Shown here: positions 24,291 through 33,707 of the stretch, piece by piece | Layout of the letters: the number at the start of each line of letters is the position of its first letter | Numbering within the stretch: position 1 is the first letter of the stretch | DNA from: Omphiscola glabra | Taxonomy: Eukaryota; Mollusca; Gastropoda; Lymnaeidae | DNA length: 64,000 nt | Reading direction: 5' to 3' | Assembly (NCBI GenBank): GCA_964017045.1 | Contig: OZ024801.1 | Span: forward strand, 36,054,757 to 36,118,756 | Notes under the pieces: model-generated | Told to the model about the DNA's origin: nothing | Database searches by the model: none | The model's input: only the letters and a program-made list of their open reading frames with translations | Translations under genes and position numbers: made by a program

Positions 24291-24742
24291 AGTCCCCTTC
24301 TCAGTTACCCCACGACCCCCTTCTCAGTTACCCCATTGCCCCCTTCTCAGTTACCCCATTGCCCCCTTCTCAGTTACGAAATTGCTCCTTCCCAGTTACC
24401 CCATTGCCCCCTTTTCAGTTACGACATTGCCCCTCCTCAGTTACGACATTGACCCTTTTCAGTTACCCCATAGCCCCCTTCTCAGTTAAGACATTACCTC
24501 CATCTCAGTTATGACATTACCTCTTCTCAGTTACCCCATCGCCCCCTTCTCAGTTACGACATTGCCCCTTTTAGGTTACCCCATTTCCCATTCTCAATTA
24601 CCCCATTGCCCCTTCTCAATTACCCCATTGCCCCTTCTCAATTACCCCATTGCCCCTTCTCAATTACCCATTGCCCCTTCTCAATTACCCCATTGCCCCT
24701 TCTCAATTAACCCATTGCCCCTTCTCAATTACGACATTGTAT
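24291..24742. repeat. About 22-bp minisatellite, about 20 copies
   Basis: Core TTCTCAGTTACCCCATTGCC, with TACGACATTG variants and period 21-23. Confidence 0.92.
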
Positions 24743-24814
24743 CTAGAAATACCACATTTCAAACGTTCGATGTACTAGAACTTGATATAAATAGATGAGC
24801 ATACTAGTGTTCTC

Positions 24815-24882
24815 TGTGTCTGTGATGTATGTCATCTCTGTCTGTGATGTATGTCATCTCTGTCTGTGTTGTGTGTCATGGT
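24815..24882. repeat. 22-bp tandem repeat, 3 copies
   Basis: Core TCTGTGATGTATGTCATCTC. Confidence 0.85.
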
Positions 24883-25057
24883 CTCAATGAAGTTAAAGTT
24901 TAAATAATATCTCTTTCCCGAATGCTGCATTGACTTCAAGTCCATTAATGTTAAACATTGAGTAAAATGCAGACACGCTGTCTCGCGTCAATAACTCATT
25001 AAAACACAGTGGTGTGTTTCCACTTGTTAATGGGACAGTGTCTATTTATCAGTAATT

Positions 25058-25592
25058 ACTCTACTTATCAACTGTGCTCTACTCATCAAATGTGCTCTGC
25101 TCATCAACTGTGCTCTGCTCATCAAATATGCTCTGCTCATCAAATGTGATGTACTCATCAAATGTGCTCTGCTCATCAAATGTGATCTGCTCATCAAATG
25201 TGCTTACTCATCATATGTGCTCTACTCATCTTATGTGCCCTACTCATCTTATGTGCCCTACTCATCATATGTGCCCTGCTAATCATATGTGCTCTACTCA
25301 TCATATGTGCTCTACTCATCATCTGTGCTCTACTCATCAACTGTGCTCTACTCATCAACTGTGCTCTACTCATCTTATGTGCCCTACTCACCATATGTGC
25401 TCTGCTCATCATATGTGCTCTACTCATCATATGTGCTCTACTCATCATATGTGCTCTACTCATCATATGTGCTCTACTCATCATATGTGCCCTGCTCATC
25501 ATATGTGCTCTACTCATCATATGTGCTCTACTCATCATATGTTCTCTACTCATCATATGTGCTCTACTCATCATTAGTGCTCTGCTCTCTGC
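25058..25592. repeat. 18-bp minisatellite, about 29 copies
   Basis: Unit TGTGCTCTACTCATCATA; variants ATCAAA, ATCAAC and ATCTTA cluster in blocks. Confidence 0.95.
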
Positions 25593-25689
25593 GTTACATC
25601 GCAATACTATACAGTAGACTAGTAGCCCCACCTTCCGTTAGCTCACGAGTCCTTGTTTGTGTGGCTCTCATCTAGGAAGGCCAAAATGC

Positions 25690-26600
25690 TGAGAAACAAA
25701 CCAGCTCACGTCACTTGATAGTTGGACACAAACAAACCAGCTCACGTCACGTGATAGTTGGACACAAACAAACCAGCTCACGTCACGTGATAGTAGGACA
25801 CAAACAAACCAGCTCACGTCACGTGATAGTTGGACACAAACAAACCAGCTCACGTCACTTGATAGTTGGACACAAACAAACCAGCTCACGTCACGTGATA
25901 GTTGGACACAAACCAACCAGCTCACGTCACGTGATAGTTGGACACAAACAAACCAGCTCACGTCACGTGATAGTTGGACACAAACCAACCAGCTCACGTC
26001 ACGTGATAGTAGGACACAAACAAACCAGTTCACGTCACGTGATATTTGGACTCAAACAAACCAGCTCACGTCACGTGATAGTAGGACACAAACAAACCAG
26101 CTCACGTCACGTGATAGTTGGACACAAACAAACCAGCTCACGTCACTTGATAGTTGGACACAAACAAACCAGCTCACGTCACGTGATAGTTGGACACAAA
26201 CAAACCAGATCATGTCAGGTGATAGTTGGACACAAACAAACCAGCTCACGTCACGTGATAGTTGGACGCAACCATACCAGCTCACGTCACGTGATATTTG
26301 GACTCAAACAAACCAGCTCACGTCATGTGATAGTTGGACACAAACAAAACAGCTCACGTCACGTGATAGTTGGACACAAACAAACCAGCTCACGTCACGT
26401 GATAGTAGGACACAAACAAACCAGCTCACGTCACGTGATAGTAGGACACAAACAAACCAGCTCACGTCACGTGATAGTTGGACACAAACAAACCGGCTCA
26501 CGTCACGTGATAGTTGGACACAAACAAACCAGCTCACGTCACGTGATAGTTGGACACAAACAAACCAGCTCACGTCACGTGATAGTTGGACACAAAGTTC
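25690..26600. repeat. 36-bp minisatellite, about 25 copies, most with an E-box
   Basis: Core CCAGCTCACGTCACGTGATA. Most units contain the perfect palindrome TCACGTGA around the E-box CACGTG; a few have CACTTGA. Open on both strands because 36 is divisible by 3. Confidence 0.96.
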
Positions 26601-26847
26601 CAAGATTTAACTTTAACCTATCAGAAGAATTTAACCCTCAATCTTCGTAAATGTATTTTGTTTTTTCCCCCACATAGCCAGATGTTGAAGTTAGCTCTAT
26701 TGTAATAGTATAGTGTTTTCATATAACATGCCATGGTATCCTTACGGTCTCATTTAAAGGGTCTTATGTATACATGTAAATCAGTAACGGGTTTAATCTT
26801 TGGGTCTCATTTTTTAAAGCTATTTTAAACTGTTTTAATTGTATTTA
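26601..26847. other. Unique spacer
   Basis: No gene or array seen. Confidence 0.5.
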
Positions 26848-27860
26848 GTGTTATTTACAGGGATAGATTCTACGGGCCAGTGTTATTTGCAGGGATAGAT
26901 TCTACGGGCCGGTGTTATTTGCAGGGATAGATTCTACGGGCCAGTGTTATTTGCAGGGATAGATTGTACGGGCCAGTGTTATTTGCAGGGATATATTCTA
27001 CGGGCCAGTGTCATTTGCAGGGCTAGATTCTACGGGCCAGTGTTATTTGCAGGTCTAGATTCTACGGGCCAATGTTATTTGCAGGGCTAGATTCTACATG
27101 CGAGTGTCATTTGCTGGGCTAGATTCTACGTGCCAGTGTCATTTGCAGGGCTATATTCTACGGGCCAGTGTTATTTGCAGGGCTAGATTCTACGGGCCAG
27201 TGTTATTTGCAGGTCTAGATTCTACGGTCCAGTGTTATTTGCAGGTCTAGATTCTACGGGCCAGTGTTATTTGCTGGGCTAGATTCTACGTGCCAGTGTC
27301 ATTTGCAGGGCTATATTCTACGGGCCAGTGTTATTTGGAGGGCTAGATTCTACGGGCCAGTGTTATTTGCAGGGCTAGATTCTACGGGCCAGTGTTATTT
27401 GCAGGACTAGATTCTACGGGCCAGTGTTATTTACAGGACTAGATTCTACGGGCCAGTGTTATTTACAGGGCTAGATTCTACGGGTCAGTGTCATTTGCAG
27501 GGCTAGATTCTACGGGCCGGTGTTATTTACAGGGCTAGATTCTGCGGGCAAGTGTTATTTGAAGGGCTAGATTCTACGGGCCAGTGTTATTTGCAGGGCT
27601 AAATTCTACGGGCCAGTGTTATTTGCAGGGCTAGATTCTACGGGCCAATGTCATTTGAAGGGCTAGATTCTACGGGCCAGTGTCATTTGCAGTGCTAGAT
27701 TCCACGGGCCATTGTTATTTGCAGGGCTAGATTCTACGGACCAGTGTTATTTGCAGGGCTAGATTCTACGTGCCAGTGTTATTTGCAGGGCTAGATTCTA
27801 CGGGCCAGTGTTATTTGCAGGGCTAGATTCTACGGGCCACTGTTATTTTCAGGGCTATCA
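26848..27860. repeat. 32-bp minisatellite, about 32 copies
   Basis: Core GGGCTAGATTCTACGGGCCA; moderately diverged units, with GGGATAGATT units confined to the left end. Confidence 0.95.
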
Positions 27861-28188
27861 TTTCATGACTATACAGCGGCACGTGCACGGCTAGACACTA
27901 CGAACTCATTGACGTCACGTGAGTGCACGTCACAAAGTTTGTTCATAAATATATATAGTGTCATTTGCATGAATTAGTGCAAATGTACCTAAAAAGTCTT
28001 CTGCAGCTGGGAGTTACATACTTATACGGAATTTGTGTGTTTGTGTGTGTCTCTGCTAGTGTGTACGTTAGTACGTGTGAAGGCCGCGAGGTCAGGGGTC
28101 AATCGTTCTGTTCTCGTGAAATGAATTTTGTGAAGTTGTTTAGATATTTTTTGTCAATGGCCTTTTGACCTTGATCAACAAGGAAGTA
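27861..28188. other. Spacer with CRE/E-box-like cluster
   Basis: TTGACGTCACGTGAGTGCAC at about 27909-27928 joins a CRE (TGACGTCA) and CACGTG. AGTGCACGTCACAAAGTTTG (27922-27941) also matches the 35507-35870 array unit. No gene recognised. Confidence 0.5.
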
Positions 28189-28440
28189 AATCTCTCTCTC
28201 TCTCTCTCTGACCCTCCTTCTTTCTCTCATTCTCTCTGACCACCCTCTCTCTCTCTATCTATCTCTGACCCTCTCTCTCTCTCTTTCGTTCTCTCTCTTT
28301 CTTTCCCTTTTCTCTCTCTTTCTCTCTCCCTGTCCCTTTCGATCAATCTCTCTCTTTCTGTCTCTCTCTTTCTTTTCTCTTTATTTGTTCGCTGTCTCAC
28401 TTTCTATCTCTTTATATGCATCTAACACTATCTCTTATAG
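28189..28440. repeat. CT-rich microsatellite region
   Basis: (CT)n interrupted by TTTCTTTC and GACCCTC segments. Confidence 0.9.
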
Positions 28441-28690
28441 ATATATATTATGAAACTCTCTCTCCTACTGCTCCATGATTTCTTGTGTCCCTGGAGCCAC
28501 ATCGGTGCTGGGAAATGACTGGACGATCGGGACATTAAGGGAGGTCACTTAGTTTATCTGACTTCATTTGAATATTTCTGTCTCGAATTCCTTAATCTTA
28601 ACCAATACGCTATCCCAGTGGTGGGCTCTTTAGCGACCTGAGTGTGGCTCTTTGACTCTACGCATTCATGCGAACAATCGTCTTCAAGCA

Positions 28691-28815
28691 TGAACCTCAT
28701 CAAGAGTCAATTGAGAAATCGTTTTACTGATGAGAATCTGGAATCCTGCTTGAAATTACAAACAACGCCAAACAAACCAGACTTATGAAAACTTTCCAAG
28801 GAAATGCAAGGTCAT
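28691..28815 (+). pseudogene. hAT transposase C-terminal remnant
   Basis: Frame reads MNLIKSQLRNRFTDENLES, then CLKLQTTPNKPDL, a stop, then KLSKEMQGH. This resembles the last residues of animal hAT/ZBED-type transposases (IKS..R.RLTDE.L...L......P.). The in-frame stop and missing upstream parts make it a remnant. Confidence 0.6.
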
Positions 28816-28902
28816 AGTTCACATTAAATGCAAGGTCATAGTTCACATTAAATGCAAGGTCATAGTTCACATTAAATGCAAGGTCATAGTTCACATTAAA
28901 TT
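28807..28902. repeat. 24-bp tandem repeat, 4 copies
   Basis: Core GCAAGGTCATAGTTCACATT, perfect; inside the degraded hAT element, starting at the transposase remnant's end. Confidence 0.92.
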
Positions 28903-28904
28903 AA

Positions 28905-29410
28905 CTAATTATAAAAGTGTTGGACTGCGATAAAGCTTTAAAATAGATTGAATAGACACAAACAATCTGTGTCGATAGACACAAACAATATGTGTCAATA
29001 TAACAATATATGTTAAGCTTTAATATAAGATACAATACACATAAGTAAACGTTTCCGCACATGCCTTCATCAGTACAACAAGACATGGGATTGGATTTAT
29101 ATGGAGTACAAATTAATAACAGGATTTGGTACGTTAACTCCATACGGGATAAACCAAATCCACAATTTTACGGAACTGCCACGTCTTTTTTCCTGGTTGG
29201 GCTTTTACATTTTACTTCAAGTCACTTCCTTCCCATTCTTATTTATTTTGTTTCTGTCTGGTTTTCATCTCTCTTTCTTTTTTACTAAATTTTTAGGTAG
29301 GATATTTCTATATATATATATATGTACATTTGTTTTATACTTATTTATCTGTCTTGTTGTTTAATATATATTGTTATATTGACACAGATTGTTCGCGTCT
29401 ATTTAAACTA
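28905..29410 (-). mobile_element. Nested dispersed repeat with hammerhead-like core
   Basis: The first about 90 bases match 13612-13700, so it is a dispersed family. A reverse partner of its end (TGACACAGATTGTTCGCGTC, near 29380) gives weak inverted ends. On the minus strand at 29050-29072 it reads CTGATGAAGGCATGTGCGGA followed by AAC, like the CUGAUGA...GAAA core of hammerhead motifs in Penelope-like retroelements. Family assignment tentative. Confidence 0.45.
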
Positions 29411-29504
29411 TTCACATTATATGGGTGTTTTGTATTTTTTGTCAATAAGACATTATTAATTATATCTGGTTGTATTTAATTTTAGTAGCTAGTTTAAACC
29501 GACT

Positions 29505-29775
29505 CAGAAAAACATGGGGTAATTGAACGCTACTGGTACCGCGTTTTCTTAACATGGCCGTTGTCACGACCCGTAAAATTAAGAATAAAACGTTTAAAAA
29601 TAATGAAAAAACTTCCTAAATGTATCCCTCACCCTAACCTGAACCCTAAATGTATCCCTCACCCTAACCTGAACCCTAAATCTATCCCTCACCCTAACCT
29701 GAAACCTAAATCTATCCTACCTAACCTAATGAAATGAGGTACCACAGATGAGCATTAGCCAAACATGGCTCTTGA
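29505..29775 (+). repeat. Dispersed repeat with internal CCCTAA-type tandem
   Basis: GGTAATTGAACGCTACTGGT at the start, CACCCTAACCTGAACCCTAA units in the middle (29614-29720, about 30 bp each) and GGTACCACAGATGAGCATTA near the end match a diverged copy at 33867-33995. It lies inside the hAT element. Confidence 0.6.
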
Positions 29776-29869
29776 CAGTTTCTTTAAAAGTAATTTGGCC
29801 CTCAAATTGTTTTCAATCGTCCTGCTGCTGATTTTTGGCTCTTTTGATTAAAGAGTTTGCCGAACACTG

Positions 29870-30454
29870 CCCTAACCCATGTGTCTGACTAGTACATGTT
29901 AGATTCAATAAGTTCACGATAACGCAATGATTCTGAAAGTCACCCATTCAAAGTTCAGATGTTCGGTTGTTCTTTGCTCCCCCCCCCCTTTAGCTTATGT
30001 CACCCGTCCCCTGTCAGTTCTGGACCTGCCCTACTCCGTCCTCCGTGACAGATGACCAACGTTTGGCCACCTGCTCCCGCCAAGATGTTAGCCGTACGGC
30101 GGGGCCTGTGCACGTCTCGTGTGATGGCGTTAATCTGATTGTAACTTTGCCCCACCAATGTCGGGTACCGGCGTTCTCTGTTGATTCGTCACTACGTTGC
30201 CCTGGTCACGTGGTGCACCAAGGGATAGCATTGATTTATTTGTAGAGCAAAACAAAAACAAAAAACCTGAACTTCGGGGCTTTGAGGTGGAGGGGGGTGT
30301 CGCAGTGGCATAAAAAAGGGTGGGGGTGTGCGTAGGTTGGTCCGCGCCCCCTCCTGCCGGCACGCCTACTCCACACACCTCCTAAGCCCCTGCTCTTATG
30401 TTGTTATTTGCAAAAAACGTGAGTCCAAGGTCCCTCCAGACTATCGGCCCTTTA
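29870..30454. other. Spacer, nothing recognised
   Basis: Open frames at 29997-30378 on both strands have no recognisable domain. Confidence 0.5.
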
Positions 30455-30572
30455 CATCCTGACAAGTTTGTCCTGGGGTGCTCCAGTTACAACATATGAC
30501 AAGTTTGTCATGAGGTGCCCCAGTTACAACATATGACAAGTTTGTCCTGGGGTGCTCCAGCTACAACATAGA
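30455..30572. repeat. About 37-bp tandem repeat, 3 copies
   Basis: Core GACAAGTTTGTCCTGGGGTG; includes the hairpin GACAAGTTTGTC. Confidence 0.88.
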
Positions 30573-31005
30573 ATGGCGTCGAATGTGTGTTCTGTTAATC
30601 CAAACATTTTCCGTTAGCTTAAGTTATCTCCCCCACCCACACATGCAATATTTATGACGTAGTCAAGTAACAAGAAGACCTCCTGGAAATCTTTTTTTTT
30701 TTTCAAAATTCTTTAAGTTTAATTCGCCCCTCCCTCCCCTTCACATCCCTCCCCTTCACATCCCTCCCCTCCCTCCCTCCCTCCCTCCCAGAACTTCGCC
30801 AATTTTCGCTTAGATTGAATTCACGGATGAATGAATGACTCGTGGGAATCAATTCTATATTTAGACTAAGTTACCCCCCCCCCTTTTTTTTTCTTCCCCC
30901 TCATTCTCTCCCACCCCTCTTTCCTGTAAATGATACATTTTTAAAACAGTACTTGTATATGATGACCTATCGCAGATTAGACCGTGGGCCGTAGTTCGCC
31001 TGGCG
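30573..31005. other. Low-complexity spacer
   Basis: T-run near 30692-30703, CCCT-rich stretch at 30727-30790 and a C/T run near 30875-30893. Confidence 0.6.
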
Positions 31006-31196
31006 TCTGTAAGACATGTAGGTCTGTGGCAACACCTTGTAAGACATGTAGGTCTGTGACAACACCTTGTAAGACATGTAGTATTGTGACCTACACCTTG
31101 TAAGACATATAGGTCTATGACCAACTTCAAGTTAGACATGTAGATCTGTGACCAACATCTTGTAAGACATGCAAGTCTGTGACCAACACCTTGTAA
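31006..31196. repeat. 30-bp tandem repeat, about 6 copies
   Basis: Core TTGTAAGACATGTAGGTCTG. Confidence 0.9.
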
Positions 31197-31787
31197 CCAC
31201 AAGAAACACAATTAGTGGTCCTGGTCGACTTCCGCCGAAAGGTGTGTCAAAGAGTGGGCGGAGCTTCGCGGTAAAAGTGTTGTATAACACTGACTCAGAG
31301 AGGGGAGGGAAAAGAAGGGAGGTGCGCAAATACAGTTATTTTACTGTGTACCTTTACACCCACCACCCCACACACTTCTGGAGACTAGCAAAATATGACT
31401 TAGTGGAAATCATCCAGCTATTTTTAGCCCCTACTGGGACTCTGTCACCCACACGTGGACACCCCTCTCTTGCGGAGTGTTCAAGTCATTGTGTGACGTC
31501 ATTGTTGACATTTGGTTGTTGAGTTTACGTGAAGTAGCGAAAGGAATGGAGTCGGTAGATGCTAGAAATAAGATCCAGTTAGGAAAGACCACCTGTGACA
31601 TTCCTTGTTGATAAATTAGAACACGGGTCATGACCTTTGGAAAACAAACAATTGTGTTTCTGTTTGTGTGTCGGGTTTGGAAGAAAGGTTGGTGCGTTTT
31701 ATTGAAGAATATAACGGTCGTCCATGCAACGAATCATGCTGAGAACCCCTGACGAAGTGAGAATTTATGGACATGTGGGGCAATAAA
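31197..31787. other. Unique spacer
   Basis: No gene recognised; one isolated TGACGTCA near 31495. Confidence 0.5.
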
Positions 31788-32590
31788 GGAGTACAAGTGT
31801 TACTACAAGTATGGTTGCCTGCATGTGTGTTAAAAGGGGTGGAGTCAAAGCCTGCAACATTTTGGCGTGTATGTGATATCTGTGACGTAGAAATGTAACA
31901 CGAATACAACCTGATATGACCGCGTCCCACAACCTGATATGACTGCGTCCCACAACCTGATATGACTGCGTCCCACAACCTGATATGTCTGCGTCCCACA
32001 AGCTGATAACACAGACAAGCTGCGTCCCACAAGCTGCGTCCCACAACATGATATGACTGCGTCCCACAACCTGATATGACTGCGTCCCACAACATGAGTA
32101 CAAGTGTTACTACAAGTATGGTTGCCTGCATGTGTGTTAAAAGGGGTGGAGTCAAAGCCTGCAACATTTTGGCGTGTATGTGATATCTGTAACGTAGAAA
32201 TGTGACACGAATACAACCTGATATGACTGCGTCCCACAACCTGATATGACTGCGTCCCACAACCTGATATGACTGCGTCCCACAACCTGATATGTCTGCG
32301 TCCCACAAGCTGATAACACAGACAAGCTGCGTCCCACAAGCTGCGTCCCACAACATGATATGACTGCGTCCCACAACCTGATATGACTGCGTCCCACAAC
32401 ATGATGTGACTGCGTCCCACTACCTGATATGACTGCGTCCTACAACCTGATATGACTGCGTCCCACAATCTGATATGACTGCGTCCCACAAGCTGATATG
32501 ACTGCATCTTACAACCTGATGTGAATACGCCCCACAAGCTGATATGACTGCGTCCCACAATCTGATATGACTGCGTCCCAAGAGTGATTT
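31788..32590. repeat. 23-bp minisatellite nested in a 307-bp tandem duplication
   Basis: Small unit core CTGATATGACTGCGTCCCAC. A compound block starting GTACAAGTGTTACTAC (31791) is repeated at 32098, offset 307 bp, including non-repetitive sequence and the special unit GCTGATAACACAGACAAGC. Few differences, so the duplication is young. Confidence 0.94.
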
Positions 32591-32654
32591 TACTACTGAA
32601 AAACGAATAGGTCATTAAGTTTAACGCCAGTTTATACAATCTTAGATTACTCAA

Positions 32655-32882
32655 TGCTCCAATAAAATGTCGGACTGCTGTAACACAACCGTAACATTAA
32701 AATGTCGGACTGCTGTAGCACAACCGTTACATTACAATGTCGGACTGCTGTAACACAACCGTAACATTAAGATGCCGGACTGCTGTAACACAACCGTAAC
32801 AATAAAATGTCGGACTGCTGTAACACAACCGTAACATTAAGATGTCGGACTGCTGTAACACAACCGTAACATTAAAATGTAT
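32655..32882. repeat. 35-bp minisatellite, about 6 copies
   Basis: Core ATGTCGGACTGCTGTAACAC. Confidence 0.93.
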
Positions 32883-33414
32883 GTTCGACCTGTAACCGGC
32901 TCCATGATTTAGTCTGGGTAGTGTCTGACTATTGGCGTGTCTTTCGTGGCAGATTCATCTTGTATGTGGCGTAGAGCCACTGTCCTTAAGGATTATTAGT
33001 TGTTTTATTTAATTTGTATATACTTTTAAAATCCCCTACAAACCTGGTCTAGGGAATCCTAATATCTTCAATTAAAATTCGTTATTTTGATTTTGTTTAT
33101 TATAATTATATATTTTTTTGATCGAACCATCACCAAGTTCGTTGTTTGGTGTGGGGGTGGCGGTGGGGGTGTCCTCGCGTTCCGAGGATTAATTAGTTTT
33201 GTGTCATTGTGAGTTTGTGTACATTCAGTGACCATTAGATCTAGTTAAGGAGCATTCATTGTTTGACCTGTAATCAAAGGAGTACTCATTGTTTGAGGCG
33301 TGCCATCATGGTGCATAACTTGTTGATTTGTTCATGGTTTTTACATAACTTTGTTACAATGTTGCATTTATTCATTGACATATTTGTAAATATATGAAAA
33401 GGTTCTGAGGTGGG
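32883..33414. other. Unique spacer before SINE-like repeat
   Basis: No exon recognised here, although the lipoxygenase PLAT domain should lie upstream. Confidence 0.5.
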
Positions 33415-33645
33415 TGGGGTGAATATACATTTTTTTTTTGTTGTTGTTTGTTTTGTTGCTATACAGCTGTTATTTTTTACATAAATATATTTTATTTTAT
33501 TGTCACGATTATGTCTCTTTTGATAATATTTTTATGTACAGCGCGATGAGCCCAGCCCTAGGCTAGGATACCGCACTATATAAGTGAGCCCAGCCCTAGG
33601 CTGGGATACCGCTCTATATAAGACTAATAATAATAATAATAATCT
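33415..33645 (+). mobile_element. Dispersed short repeat (SINE-like), copy 2
   Basis: Same family as 22361-22565, opposite orientation, ending in (TAA)n at 33617-33642 directly before the polypyrimidine tract of the first recognised lipoxygenase exon. The terminal block GAGCCCAGCCCTAGGCT...TATATAAG is tandemly doubled here (33546-33585 and 33585-33621). Confidence 0.72.
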
Positions 33646-33662
33646 AATTGTTTGTGTTTCAG

Positions 33663-33707
33663 ATCAAGAGCATGCCATCAGACGAGCAGTTTTCTTTTGA
33701 CTACAAG
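33663..33707 (+). CDS. Lipoxygenase exon a (15 codons)
   Basis: Short phase 0-0 exon between a TTTCAG acceptor and a GTAAAC donor. It encodes IKSMPSDEQFSFDYK, which fits the linker just before the first helical part of the catalytic domain (MPxDxQF type motif of animal lipoxygenases). Shortness makes it the least certain exon, but its phase joins perfectly to either copy of the next exon. A dispersed repeat ends just upstream. Confidence 0.75.

Larger units (their letters stand above)
28616..29869 (+). mobile_element. Degraded hAT transposon with nested insertion
   Basis: Left end CAGTGGTGGGCTCTTTA and right end (reverse) CAGTGTTCGGCAAACTCTTT are diverged hAT-like inverted repeats. Flanks CGCTATCC and CCCTAACC match at 6 of 8 positions, a decayed target duplication. 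GGCTCTTT(T)GA subterminal motifs occur in both orientations. About 28691-28800 encodes the C-terminal piece of a hAT/ZBED-like transposase. Tandem arrays and another repeat lie inside. Confidence 0.65.

Noticed and set aside
24086..24292. Candidate upstream lipoxygenase (PLAT) exon
   Set aside because: The frame has no PLAT-like motifs or clear splice sites; no PLAT exon could be supported anywhere in 1-33.6 kb.
25715..26650. 311-codon forward frame with 12-residue repeat
   Set aside because: Produced by the 36-bp array; also open in reverse. No domain outside the array.
29614..29720. CCCTAA-containing tandem as interstitial telomere
   Set aside because: The period is about 30 bp with other sequence between CCCTAA motifs, and it lies within a dispersed repeat that recurs at 33867.
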